In this document: one piece after another, positions 6,760 to 14,783 of the stretch | How the letters are laid out: each line of letters begins with the position of its first letter | How positions within the stretch are numbered: position 1 is the stretch's first letter | From: a virus | Reading direction: 5' to 3' (one strand) | IMG/VR virus record: IMGVR_UViG_3300046474_000589 | Coordinates: 1 to 53,827 of that record | DNA length: 53,827 nucleotides | Position numbers and translations under genes: made by a program | Notes under the pieces: generated by a model | Database searches by the model: none | Told to the model about the DNA's origin: nothing | The model's input: only the letters and a program-made list of their open reading frames with translations

Positions 6760-8676
6760 TTAAGCGGCGATTCGCCTGTAAAGATTGATCAAGTCGGCAG
6801 CGTTAGCCGCCACCAGCGCCTCCGATTCATATGGGGACACGCTATTTCCGATCAGCTTTACCTGGTCCGTTTTGTTCACGTCGCGCCATTCCCCGATGCC
6901 CGTTTCGGGATCGACAAAAAAACCGCGATCAATGATGTAGTCGCCGGGGAAGCCCTGGGCCTTCTTCAGTTCTGGCGGCTGCAGCATCCGCAGCGTGATG
7001 TCGACGAGGACGTAACCGTTGAACATGACCATGTCGGCCAGCACCTTGAAGTGCTCCGGCAAGTGCTCATGCATGAATGCGGCACAGCGGCGCGCGCCTT
7101 CCATTTGCTCAGGCGTCAACGAGTTGGGAACTCTTTCAACCTCGATGACTGCTACCCGATCTTTGGTTGGAAGGGTGTGCATCGGCTCGCGCAGTGAAAT
7201 TCCGTCTTTCTCGTTCCCGTAGTACTTCACCAGGTACGCATTGGCGAGCCGCTGGTTGGCGCCGGACTGGCAGATTGTCGAGAGCGGCGCTTCGGCGGCG
7301 CGGCCATCGCCATCGTAAAACCCGCCGTTGGCCTGCTCGAAGAAGGCTGAGACCACGCCATGTCGTGCCGCTCCGGCCAATGCCGTCTGCAATGGTTCGT
7401 CTGGCGTCGTACCGGCAGCGTTTTGACCGAAGGCAGTCATGTGCGCTGCGACCAAAGCCTGTTCGCCTCTGTTGGCGCCGGTGACTGTGCGAGCAGGCTC
7501 ATTCAGCGGGTAGCCGCTGCGGTCACCGTGATGGGTTAGGTGAGTAAGGTGCCCGGCGACAATTGCGAAGTGCCCACCCTTGACCTGCGCGACCTGAGTG
7601 CGAAGCGGCTCCTGAATATCGAAGTTGCGTTGCGCCGACCCATTCGCGCATTCGGTGAGGAAGGGTGTGGCCACCGGCTGGACGAGTGCGTGGTGCGTGC
7701 CGCCGGCGCTTACAGTGGAAATCGGTTCATCCACACCGTGGGTGCTGGTGTGGGTCGCCGACGTCCCTCGCATGGGCACAATGAACGGCGCGGCGCTGGT
7801 CAACACATGACGCCACAACCCTTTCGCTACTCGTCGAAGAGTGTTCGTTGCCATAGGCTTCGCGCGGAAGATCGTCTTGCCGAGATTCGACCAGTCGATG
7901 CACTCGGCAGCGGCGCGCCATGATTCCTGCTTTGCGCTGGGCAATTTGTGATGTGTCGGCGCTGGCCAGACAATCGGCTTTCCGTCCCGACGTGCCACCA
8001 GGTACAGACGTTTGCGTATGGTTGGCGCTCCGGCGTTGGCTGCGATGCGCTCGCGCCATTCGACGTTGTAGCCCATGCCGCGCACCAGCGCCTCTACAGG
8101 AACGAACTCGCCGATGGCCGCGATAACCTCTGGCATATCGGGATGGTCGGCAGGTAGGCCGGTGCTCATCGCGGCGATGAACGCCTTGAACGTGCGCCCG
8201 CGCTCGGCCTTGATCGGCAGACCATCATCGTCGATCGGCCCCCAGTCGCAGAACTCCTCGACGTTCTCAAGGAACAAAAGGCGTGGGCGGGTGGCATGAA
8301 GCCAACGAATCACCACCCAGGCCAAGCCGCGCACCTTACGATCGCGCGGCGCGCCGCCCTTGGCCTTACTGAAATGCTTGCAGTCAGGTGATGCCCAAAG
8401 CAGAGCAACCGGCAGGCCGCGCGTCGCCAGCACCGGGTCCACTTCGAACACGTCGGCAACATAGTGATCTGTGGTGGGATGGTTGGCCCGATGAACCGCC
8501 AAGGCGATCTCGTTGTGGTTTACCGCTACATCCGGCTCCCGCCACGCCCGGGCGATACCCTTGCTGGCGCCGCCGCCACCGGCGAACAAGTCAACGATCA
8601 GCTCTTGGTCAAACGGTAGGCCGAGTGTCGGCGATGGCTCGTTGGCGAGCTGATGCATCTTTTGAAATGCGGTCAT
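6760..8676 (-). CDS. DNA (cytosine-5) methyltransferase, phage type
   Basis: This 638-residue enzyme would methylate C5 of cytosine with AdoMet, probably to protect phage DNA from host restriction. Motif I is DLFAGGGGAS (29-38), motif VI is ENV (137-139), motif VIII is RKRLYLV (about 221), and motif X is GNSVSP near the C-terminus. Motif IV reads ASPDCKHFS with C99, so the canonical Pro-Cys pair is replaced by Pro-Asp-Cys. A long central region carries about six degenerate units of the form (D/N/Q/R)EP-x-x-T followed by an HxALV-like strand. This is unusual and may be a modular target-recognition region. No cognate endonuclease lies nearby. The next gene upstream is a second methyltransferase. 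Confidence 0.9.
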   Translation of the reverse strand: MTAFQKMHQLANEPSPTLGLPFDQELIVDLFAGGGGASKGIARAWREPDVAVNHNEIALAVHRANHPTTDHYVADVFEVDPVLATRGLPVALLWASPDCKHFSKAKGGAPRDRKVRGLAWVVIRWLHATRPRLLFLENVEEFCDWGPIDDDGLPIKAERGRTFKAFIAAMSTGLPADHPDMPEVIAAIGEFVPVEALVRGMGYNVEWRERIAANAGAPTIRKRLYLVARRDGKPIVWPAPTHHKLPSAKQESWRAAAECIDWSNLGKTIFRAKPMATNTLRRVAKGLWRHVLTSAAPFIVPMRGTSATHTSTHGVDEPISTVSAGGTHHALVQPVATPFLTECANGSAQRNFDIQEPLRTQVAQVKGGHFAIVAGHLTHLTHHGDRSGYPLNEPARTVTGANRGEQALVAAHMTAFGQNAAGTTPDEPLQTALAGAARHGVVSAFFEQANGGFYDGDGRAAEAPLSTICQSGANQRLANAYLVKYYGNEKDGISLREPMHTLPTKDRVAVIEVERVPNSLTPEQMEGARRCAAFMHEHLPEHFKVLADMVMFNGYVLVDITLRMLQPPELKKAQGFPGDYIIDRGFFVDPETGIGEWRDVNKTDQVKLIGNSVSPYESEALVAANAADLINLYRRIAA

Positions 8677-8723
8677 GCGGGATCCTCGCCAGGCGGCGTG
8701 ATTCGTTAAAGAAGAGGGTGGGG

Positions 8724-10007
8724 CTACGCAGTGAACAGGCTCAGTTGTTGATCCTGCAGGCGCTGCTCGCGCTGCTGGCGCTGAATTTGGGCATGGGCAT
8801 ATGCGATGCGGGCCTTCGCTATTGCCATGTACTCCGGATCACGTTCGATCCCGATGAAATCGAATCCCTCGAGCGCCGCCGCTTTGCCGGTGCTGCCGGA
8901 GCCCATGAACGGATCCAGAGATTTACCGCCCGCTGGCGTGACAAGTCTGAGCAGGTAAGCCATCAGCTCTGTGGGCTTCACGGTAGGATGGTTGTTGCCC
9001 TTGGTGTCCGTTGTTTGAACCTTGCGCAGCGTGGTGCCCTGTTTGAACTGTGGGCCGGGGTCGATCAAACCTTCATGGCGATCGGCGCGCGATGTCTTGG
9101 CGCAGTAGTAAAAGCGGGCGGCGCTACCGGAATCACCGTGGAATGCGCCCTTTACGCGGGAGTACTCGCCGTAGGTGTTTTTGTCAGGGGTGCTAGTTTC
9201 TGTCCCCTTCACTGGCGATGCGGCACCAGCCTCGGCGGGGAACATAGCGACCACCACATCACTTCCGTCATGAATAAGGTTCGCTGGCCAGCGTCCCGGC
9301 TTCATAACGCCAATGAAATGGACGTCCTGTTTGTACACGCCCGTGGCGTTTTGGACATGCCCGGGCGCCATACGCTTCTGGGAATACTCGCCGCCGAGCG
9401 CGTCTTCTGCATGAATACGGCAAGCGTCGATGTTTATTGCGCCGGTTCCGTGGGCCTCGACATTGGCAGCTACGGTTCCAGGGAATGGCTTGCGTGCCAT
9501 GCAGATTGGCTCATGCGCCGGTTTCAATGCCGTGCCCCAGCCTTCGTGATCGCCCTTAAGGTTGTGCGACTTCGGAAAGCCAGAACCGAAAACCCACATG
9601 ATCTGGTCGCGGATCTCGAATCCTGCCATTTCAATGCCGACCGCCATGTGGTGGTAGGTCCGTGCAGCAGCAAAGGAAAGCAAATGTCCGCCCGGCTTGA
9701 GCACTCGCAGCGCCTCAGCTGCCCATTCCAGCGTGAAGGCCTGAAAGGCGCGCATACCAGCAGGGGTGAGGTCATATTTTCCAGCTTCGGCAGCAACCGA
9801 TCTATGACCCCCATTCGGGCCGCAAGCATCTGCGTGTGAGGGCATGCTGGCGCGGTAGGCCGCTCGGTCTTCAATGTCCTGTCCATCCCAGCTTTTCCCC
9901 ATGAACCGAATCCCGTAAGGCGGATCGGTCACGACACTGTCAATCGAGTTGGCGGGCAGGCCCCGCAGCACCTCCAGGCAATCGCCCAGGTGGAGTTCGT
10001 ATTTCAT
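8724..10007 (-). CDS. DNA methyltransferase, DPPY type (N6-adenine or N4-cytosine)
   Basis: This 427-residue methylase has the amino-methyltransferase signature DPPY at 28-31 near the N-terminus and the AdoMet-binding motif DPFMGSGSTG at about 376-385 near the C-terminus. This is the beta-class order. NHPTVKP just before the AdoMet motif is typical of D12/N4-N6 phage methylases. It probably works with the neighbouring C5 methyltransferase as an antirestriction layer. The exact base and site cannot be read from sequence. The C-terminus ends in a glutamine/arginine-rich helix. Confidence 0.9.
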   Translation of the reverse strand: MKYELHLGDCLEVLRGLPANSIDSVVTDPPYGIRFMGKSWDGQDIEDRAAYRASMPSHADACGPNGGHRSVAAEAGKYDLTPAGMRAFQAFTLEWAAEALRVLKPGGHLLSFAAARTYHHMAVGIEMAGFEIRDQIMWVFGSGFPKSHNLKGDHEGWGTALKPAHEPICMARKPFPGTVAANVEAHGTGAINIDACRIHAEDALGGEYSQKRMAPGHVQNATGVYKQDVHFIGVMKPGRWPANLIHDGSDVVVAMFPAEAGAASPVKGTETSTPDKNTYGEYSRVKGAFHGDSGSAARFYYCAKTSRADRHEGLIDPGPQFKQGTTLRKVQTTDTKGNNHPTVKPTELMAYLLRLVTPAGGKSLDPFMGSGSTGKAAALEGFDFIGIERDPEYMAIAKARIAYAHAQIQRQQREQRLQDQQLSLFTA

Positions 10008-10070
10008 GGCTCGATTCCGGTGGGAGTTGAGATTCGTCTACGCTTACAGGTCCACAGGGAGGGAACCGTC

Positions 10071-10286
10071 ATGAGCGAAGAGCGAGTGATTGCGCTGGAG
10101 ATAGCGCTGAAGGCCGTTTTGAACACGGCGCGGGAACAGGGGATAGACGTTGATCAGCTTTCAGGAGCTGCGATTGACGAGCTGTTGAAGTATCACGCTT
10201 ACAAGTGCGAACACTTGTTCAATGCGGTGGATCAGATCGAGCACACCGTCGATGCGCTGGATTGGAGGTGGCCTGCGGTGGGGTGA
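10071..10286 (+). CDS. Small helical phage protein
   Basis: This 71-residue protein starts at an ATG at 10071 with an AGGGAGG ribosome-binding site upstream. This is better than an in-frame start at 9990. The sequence MSEERVIALEIALKAVLNTAREQGIDVDQL is amphipathic and helical. The gene lies on the strand opposite its neighbours and ends exactly where the convergent gene at 10287 ends. No family was recognised. Confidence 0.6.
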   Translation: MSEERVIALEIALKAVLNTAREQGIDVDQLSGAAIDELLKYHAYKCEHLFNAVDQIEHTVDALDWRWPAVG

Positions 10287-10850
10287 TCAGGCTGCTTTTT
10301 TGGCCTGATTCAAAACGGCCTGGCGGGCAGATTCAAATTCGCTCGATAGTATTTCGACAGCGCTTTCGACCTGCTCGCCACCATCTTCGAGCTTCAGCCC
10401 TAAGTTCAGATAAACCACTCCATCCAGTTCAAAAAAGACGCCGCCGCACATCCACAGAGCGCCGGTGTTGATCCCGATGGCAGACCATGTTTCGTCCTTG
10501 TCGATCGTTCCGGGACTGTGCTCAGCCCAAAGAGCCTTCAGCCGTTCATGTTCAGCGACTGCTGCAGTTCGGTCTTCTTTCGGCGTGCCCTTGGCGTGCT
10601 TAGGATTGCTACGAAGAGCTCGATACCCGTACTGGTCAGGGCGACACCAGTGAACATCCAGAGATCGAATGGCGCTGAGCTTGATGCCACCGACATAACT
10701 GCGCGAGCCTGAGTACATTGGCGAGGCGGCACCGCCAAAAATCTCACCCAGCTTGTTGCGCTGCTCATCCCAGGCTGCGCGCTTAACATTCCAGTCGATG
10801 ACTGCTTGAACCACGTCTGGCGCGACAGTCTTGTAAAGGTAGCTGCTCAT
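10287..10850 (-). CDS. Uncharacterised early phage protein
   Basis: This 187-residue soluble protein (MSSYLYKTVAPDVVQAVIDWNVKRAAWDEQRNKLGEIFGG) has a mixed alpha/beta pattern, with a beta-rich core near TWSAIGINTGALWMCGGVFFELDGVVYLNLGL and a helical, alanine-rich C-terminus. It lies upstream of the methylase genes on the same strand. No catalytic motif or known family was recognised. Confidence 0.65.
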   Translation of the reverse strand: MSSYLYKTVAPDVVQAVIDWNVKRAAWDEQRNKLGEIFGGAASPMYSGSRSYVGGIKLSAIRSLDVHWCRPDQYGYRALRSNPKHAKGTPKEDRTAAVAEHERLKALWAEHSPGTIDKDETWSAIGINTGALWMCGGVFFELDGVVYLNLGLKLEDGGEQVESAVEILSSEFESARQAVLNQAKKAA

Positions 10851-10957
10851 GCTTTTTTCTCCGTGCAGGCGCCGCCCTCCGATGTCAGGACGGTGGCGAA
10901 TAGGTTGGTGGTGGGCTATACGTGTTGACCGGTATGGGGCTGGTTCAAGGAGTAAAA

Positions 10958-11617
10958 GTGTTTAAGCGATTAGATTTTTGGGGTGCATTCGTCACTGCCG
11001 CATACTTTGCATTGGTCTGGTTTTTGATCGGAGACAAAGTTGTAAATATCAGAACGCTTGACCTGAATAACATTGGCGATTTTTTATCGGGCGTATTCGG
11101 TCCGGTCGCCTTTCTGTGGCTTGTGCTCGGTTTTCTGCAGCAGGGTAAAGAGCTGAAGCTGCAGGCGGAAGAGCTCCGCCACTCAGTGCAGCAGCAAACC
11201 GAAATCGCTGCGGCGACGAGGGAACAAGCTGAATCGCAAAGGATCGCGATGGACGTCGATCGTGCACGTTATGAAGACCAGTTTTTGGCCCGATTAGTAT
11301 TTCGCCCGAAGCACTCAATGACCAATAACGGTATGCGCACTCACTTCTTTGACCTTCAAAATTTGGGTGGCGATGCCATAAATTTAACGCTAGGTATGGA
11401 TCCTCCAGCACTCGGTCAAGACTTGGTCAGGCTCGGTGTGTTGGCTAGATCTGCTATTACGGAAATCCCAATGGACTATGATTTGAGGAACGGGGATATA
11501 AATGCCACATTAGTTTTGAACTATGAAACCGTTCAAGGCAGACCGCAAACTTCGCTTTTCGATTTCATTCTAGACTCAAAAAACAGCCTGCTTACCGTCA
11601 CGCGTAAAAATGCATGA
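10958..11617 (+). CDS. Two-TM coiled-coil membrane protein, probable accessory (moron) gene
   Basis: This 219-residue protein uses a GTG start at 10958, chosen because AAGGAG lies 5 bases upstream. In-frame starts at 10922 and 10934 lack a site. Two hydrophobic helices (about 8-26 and 43-65) precede a coiled coil (KELKLQAEELRHSVQQQTEIAAATREQAESQR), then a beta-rich domain (ARLVFRPKHSM...HFFDLQNLGGDAINLTL) likely to be cytoplasmic. The gene is AT-richer than its neighbours and lies against the leftward operon. These traits fit a lysogenic-conversion gene such as superinfection exclusion, but that is inference. Confidence 0.65.
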   Translation: MFKRLDFWGAFVTAAYFALVWFLIGDKVVNIRTLDLNNIGDFLSGVFGPVAFLWLVLGFLQQGKELKLQAEELRHSVQQQTEIAAATREQAESQRIAMDVDRARYEDQFLARLVFRPKHSMTNNGMRTHFFDLQNLGGDAINLTLGMDPPALGQDLVRLGVLARSAITEIPMDYDLRNGDINATLVLNYETVQGRPQTSLFDFILDSKNSLLTVTRKNA

Positions 11618-11665
11618 TTGGGTCAACTGAATAAGCGCAGGCTGCTGGATGTACCGTCCTGAGGC

Positions 11666-12481
11666 TTATTTTGGGTCGAAGGCACCAAGAGATAGTTTGG
11701 CAGCCGTACCAATCTTCTCTTCCAGTACGGCTTTGAACTCTTGCGCAATCGCCTCGCGCTGAACTTCTTCGCCAACCCAGCGCAATTTCAGCACCGGCAC
11801 GGAGCCGCTTGTAATCACCGAAATGCGCAGTGTGATCTGCTGTTCTGTCAGACCTTCGAAGGGGATGACATGGAAGTGCAAAGCCGCCGGCAGGGTTTCT
11901 TTGCTGCGCGCTTCAATCTGGTCCATCGCGCTCCGGCTGGCGCTGGTGTCACCAACGGTCGTTTCTGACTCACTGGTTGCTTTGATCGTGATGGTTCGAA
12001 CGGCCGCGATTGCCTTGGCGATCGGGATGGCGGTGCCTGCGTCGTCAACCGGTGTCAGATACTGATGCCAGTCCTCGATCCAATCGCTGAGGTCCTTCTG
12101 CGCGAGGCGCTCACCGGCAATTGCCTGGACGGCCTTATAGCTAGCAGACGCTTTCAGCTTCAGCACAGCGCGGTCATCGGCGTGGCCAGGCTCGTTCACG
12201 TCGCCGAGGTTGAAGAGCAATGCGCAGCTCATTTCGTCCTGATTGATGAAACCGCGAGCAGCATCGGTGGCACGGTCAGTCACGTAGGCGCTGAAGTCGG
12301 CCAGCGAATGGGTGGAGAAGGTGCCGCGAAAGCGACTGCGCAGCGCCTGATATTTCTCAAGGTCGACGACCTTTGTGTTTTCAGGCAGCACAACTGTCGG
12401 CACCAGAGTGGCCAGCGATTTGCCGGTCGCTTGAAGCGACGTGTCAGTGATGAGTTGAATTGCTTCTTTGCTCAGGGACAT
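11666..12481 (-). CDS. DUF2303 (YfdQ-like) phage protein
   Basis: This 271-residue protein resembles DUF2303, the family of E. coli prophage protein YfdQ: LVVLPENTKVVDLEKYQALRSRFRGTF-like N-terminus, YVTD, INQDEMSCALLFNLGDVNEPGHADDRAVLKLKA, and SDWIEDWHQYLTP. Its role is unknown. It is normally found in phage early regions with a small partner gene, as here. The ATG at 12481 is preferred over a TTG two codons upstream. Confidence 0.85.
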   Translation of the reverse strand: MSLSKEAIQLITDTSLQATGKSLATLVPTVVLPENTKVVDLEKYQALRSRFRGTFSTHSLADFSAYVTDRATDAARGFINQDEMSCALLFNLGDVNEPGHADDRAVLKLKASASYKAVQAIAGERLAQKDLSDWIEDWHQYLTPVDDAGTAIPIAKAIAAVRTITIKATSESETTVGDTSASRSAMDQIEARSKETLPAALHFHVIPFEGLTEQQITLRISVITSGSVPVLKLRWVGEEVQREAIAQEFKAVLEEKIGTAAKLSLGAFDPK

Positions 12482-12519
12482 TTTCAAAGTCTCTTGGGGA
12501 AGGGAGGTGCAGCGGTGAA

Positions 12520-12867
12520 TCAGGTGCGGGGTTTGATCGGCGCTTCCTCACGGCTGAAGAGCTGGTCGTGTTTCTCCTGAAACAGTGAAATCTTGCCTCC
12601 GGTGCCGACGTGCATCGGGGTGTCGAGGCTGGTGTTCTCGCTGCGGGTGCCGCGCTTGGTCGGCACCTTGTAGTCGAGCTTGTGCTTGATCTTCACCATT
12701 TGGCCTTCGCCGATCTGGCTCAGGTCCAGGGTGATGACCAGCTTTCCGGCTTTGCCGTGGTCAACAACGCCGGCGGCTACTTCTGAGAGGGCGTGACCGA
12801 TCTGGCTGGCGAAGGCGCCACCGTTGAGCTCCTCGAGGAACTCGGCGGTATCAGTTGGTGTGGACAT
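12520..12867 (-). CDS. Small partner protein of the DUF2303 gene
   Basis: This 115-residue protein begins at the ATG at 12865-12867 (MSTPTDTAEFLEELNGGAFASQIGHALSEVAAGVVDHGKAGKLVITLDLSQIG), preceded by GGAGA. It has a helical N-terminus, a beta hairpin (KLVITLDL...MVKIKHKLDYKVPTKRG) and a polar tail. Proteins of this type sit directly upstream of DUF2303 genes in many prophages, including the E. coli yfdP/yfdQ neighbourhood. No function is known. Confidence 0.72.
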   Translation of the reverse strand: MSTPTDTAEFLEELNGGAFASQIGHALSEVAAGVVDHGKAGKLVITLDLSQIGEGQMVKIKHKLDYKVPTKRGTRSENTSLDTPMHVGTGGKISLFQEKHDQLFSREEAPIKPRT

Positions 12868-12952
12868 GCATGATTCTCCGGAAGGCCCTTGAGGCCGCTG
12901 GGTGGGAGTTGGTGTTGGGATGCGCGCTTGTGGCGTTGAGGCAAGGTTCGTT

Positions 12953-13336
12953 TCACTGACCGAAAACCTTTTTGCCGCTGCCTGATCTTTGCTTTGGGTA
13001 GTCGAGGTCGAAGGTCTCAATCAACCGTGTTTGCCGTGTTCTGCTAATGCTGAGGCGTTTCGCGGACGTCCATCGGCTGACGCCCAGGTCGCGCATTGCG
13101 GTGATTCTCTCCAGCAGCACGCGGTCAGATGATTCATCGTTGTACTGGCGGAACTTCGCGCCGTTGGGCCTGGGGCGCTTCACCGTCGGCGCTGGCTCGT
13201 TGCGCGGTGGTCGTGGTTCAAACCTGAACGGTTCCAGCACCTCGGCTTGGCCACCTGCCGAAAAGTACTGATCGATCTGGGCAGCCAGCCGCGCTGCGTT
13301 CAGCTTGTGCTGATCTGGTACGTTCTCACCAATCAT
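12953..13336 (-). CDS. Putative DNA-binding early phage protein
   Basis: This 127-residue basic protein has a proline/arginine-rich middle (RFEPRPPRNEPAPTVKRPRPNG) and a C-terminal helix-turn-helix-like stretch (LLERITAMRDLGVSRWTSAKRLSISRTRQTRLIETFDLDYPK). It may bind DNA. Its ATG overlaps the stop of the upstream gene by 4 bases, so the pair is co-translated. No named family was recognised. Confidence 0.65.
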   Translation of the reverse strand: MIGENVPDQHKLNAARLAAQIDQYFSAGGQAEVLEPFRFEPRPPRNEPAPTVKRPRPNGAKFRQYNDESSDRVLLERITAMRDLGVSRWTSAKRLSISRTRQTRLIETFDLDYPKQRSGSGKKVFGQ

Positions 13337-13599
13337 TGCACCAGCCTCAAAGTGAGCTGAGACTCGAGGCGCTGCGCGAAATTGACCGCCTCTTTCCAGC
13401 TGGTGAACGTGCGGCGAACGACGCGGGTGCTCAGCTCAATGACGCGGTAGCAGTCACTGGACTGGCTGATGACCTGAAAGCGAACCTTGCTACCAGGCAT
13501 TGCCCGGTCGGTGCGCTTGCTGAACTCGCCGCGTGCGGCGCTTGAGCGCTGGAGCAAAACCCCCAGCTCAACGATACGATCCTGAAATGCCTGATGCAT
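13333..13599 (-). CDS. Small early phage protein
   Basis: This 88-residue protein (MHQAFQDRIVELGVLLQRSSAARGEFSKRTDRAMPGSKVRFQVI) has a helical N-terminus and a beta-rich C-terminal half (VRFQVISQSSDCYRVIELSTRVVRRTFTSWKEAVNFAQRLE) that reads like a small domain of the kind that binds nucleic acid or protein. It is the first gene of the leftward cluster after a leftward terminator at 13676-13699. It is joined to the next gene by a 4-base ATGA overlap. Confidence 0.65.
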   Translation of the reverse strand: MHQAFQDRIVELGVLLQRSSAARGEFSKRTDRAMPGSKVRFQVISQSSDCYRVIELSTRVVRRTFTSWKEAVNFAQRLESQLTLRLVQ

Positions 13600-13675
13600 G
13601 GCGTGTCCTCTGGTGGTGTTGCGTCTATTCGTCAGCGCTCTGGTGGGAGGGCTGGCGGATAATCGCGGGCATTAA

Positions 13676-13699
13676 AAAGCCCGGTCGACGCCGGGCTTT
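13676..13699 (-). terminator. Leftward intrinsic terminator
   Basis: AAAGCCCGG (13676-13684) and CCGGGCTTT (13691-13699) form a 9-bp stem with a 6-base loop. On the minus strand the stem is followed by TTTTTAAT. It lies in the pL operon, downstream of the immunity-proximal genes and upstream of the gene at 13333. The position is like lambda tL1, so antitermination would be needed to reach the genes further left. Confidence 0.75.
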
Positions 13700-13880
13700 C
13701 ACGTATCTAGTTCACTAACGCCTCCGTATGTGAACCTACGCCGTCCGCTGCATGAGGCAGCTGTACGGTTAATTGGCGTTTACATGGCTGCAAATCCTCG
13801 GGGTTAAGGTGGATGGTGGTCAGCTTAAAGTCGTTTAGGGTTAACCGTGGCGAGCTTTAACTGACGTACTGCAGGTGGCC

Positions 13881-14042
13881 GGCACGTTCTGGTGCCAGGT
13901 GTTCGTCCGCATCGGGGTGTGATCTGGCGGGTCCGTCTCATCCGCAGCAGGAGCGACCCGCTGGTTTGCAACCACGTCGCCACGCTTAGATGCTTCGCTA
14001 CAGATCACACTCCGATGCGGCCTGGTGCTGGGGAGTACCAGG
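13881..14042. ncRNA. Candidate multi-branched structured RNA
   Basis: A 20-base arm at 13907-13926 pairs with 14001-14020 with a single mismatch (a wobble on one strand). Inside it, 13927-13933 pairs with 13955-13961 (GCGGGTC/GACCCGC) and TGGTT pairs with AACCA at 13962-13974, with helices stacked end to end as in a multi-way junction. Outside it, GGCAC/GTGCC (13881-13896) makes a hairpin, and CCTGGT/ACCAGG (14021-14042) makes a hairpin that competes with a CCAGG/CCTGG extension of the main stem. Strand and function are unknown. It could be a small RNA, a processing or antitermination element of the pL transcript, or a DNA-level structure. Confidence 0.4.
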
Positions 14043-14174
14043 TGCTCGGGCCCGGGGTTGCACCGGACTTCCACGTCACCATTACTTTTATATGGGGTTC
14101 ATACGTGTAGTTCGCCCATTTCCGGAGGCTTTCGCCATCCCGCTGCCCACTCATTGAATGGGCAGAAGTGTTGG

Positions 14175-14345
14175 CTACCGTTTTTTAATCACCGGCCATA
14201 TCAGCAGCAGGATCAGGACCGCAATGAAACCGTCTGCGCACATGCTGATGATTCGAGAAACTGAATCGATTAGCACCACACCGAAGAGCAGAGCGACAAT
14301 GAGGAATGCCCGAAGGCGGTTCAGCATCTCTCTGAACAGGGGCAT
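14175..14345 (-). CDS. 56-residue two-TM membrane protein
   Basis: The frame begins MPLFREMLNRLRAFLIVALL and ends IAVLILLLIWPVIKKR. Two hydrophobic helices (about 14-27 and 40-52) are separated by a short polar loop (DSVSRIISMCADG), with basic ends on both sides. The topology is therefore a hairpin with both termini in the cytoplasm. Its ATG follows the TAA of the TerB-like gene without a gap, so translation is probably coupled. No family was recognised. Confidence 0.65.
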   Translation of the reverse strand: MPLFREMLNRLRAFLIVALLFGVVLIDSVSRIISMCADGFIAVLILLLIWPVIKKR

Positions 14346-14783
14346 TTACAGATAGTCTTTCAGGTTGAGATTCAGAATCTTCGCTGCTTTTTCCAACACC
14401 GACGTTTCTTCCGGTTCAATTTCCCCGTCAGCCTCGGCAACGGTGAGCATGAAGTTCAGGACCGTCGCTGCGTCTTCAGTGCTGTGAGCCAGGTCTTTCA
14501 ATTCCTTCTCGGCGTTCTGGCGCAGGATGCGCGGGCCGCCGTTCAGGAAATCGTTCTTCGCGCGGTCGATCGTATTGCTCAGCTCCGAACCGAAGCCTTG
14601 GAGCGCCGGTGCGTTGCTGATGAGCTTCTCGATTTTGTCGAGTTCGGATTGCTCCAGATCGCCGTCTGCCGCAGCAACGTAGAAGCAGCCATAAACGCAG
14701 GCCTGCATCAGGTCGCGATTGGTCATCACGGCAATCGCCTGACGCGCTTCACCGGACTTCTTGCCAAACAATTTGCCGAACAT
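14346..14783 (-). CDS. TerB-like (tellurite resistance TerB fold) phage protein
   Basis: This 145-residue protein starts at the ATG at 14781-14783 (MFGKLFGKKSGEARQAIAVM), with CGAGG upstream. Two acidic motifs, YVAAADGDLEQSELDKIEKLI and LTVAEADGEIEPEETSVLEKAAKIL, match the pair of D-G-E/D-x-x-x-E loops in TerB-fold proteins, which bind metal or act as partner-recognition modules. It is the first gene of the leftward operon from OL/pL, the place lambda uses for N, but it has no arginine-rich RNA-binding motif. The role in the phage is unknown. Confidence 0.8.
   Translation of the reverse strand: MFGKLFGKKSGEARQAIAVMTNRDLMQACVYGCFYVAAADGDLEQSELDKIEKLISNAPALQGFGSELSNTIDRAKNDFLNGGPRILRQNAEKELKDLAHSTEDAATVLNFMLTVAEADGEIEPEETSVLEKAAKILNLNLKDYL

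Larger units (their letters stand above)
13600..14174. other. 575-bp intergenic region with strong secondary structure
   Basis: No convincing gene was seen on either strand. Several open frames cross it but lack ribosome-binding sites and protein-like composition. It holds the leftward terminator at 13676, a GCTGC/GCAGC hairpin near 13748-13762, repeated GGTTAA hexamers (about 13768, 13803 and 13840), and the long stem-loop element at 13881-14042. On the leftward transcript it is a long untranslated spacer. Confidence 0.6.

Noticed and set aside
8388-9839. 483-residue plus-strand open frame
   Set aside because: It lies antisense to both methyltransferase genes, which carry conserved motifs. 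The translation has shadow-type composition (rich in Arg, Cys, His) and no ribosome-binding site or family pattern.
13841-14074. 77-residue minus-strand frame over the structured RNA
   Set aside because: It has no ribosome-binding site and unlikely composition (Pro/Thr/Arg runs). The symmetry of the DNA is better explained by RNA structure.
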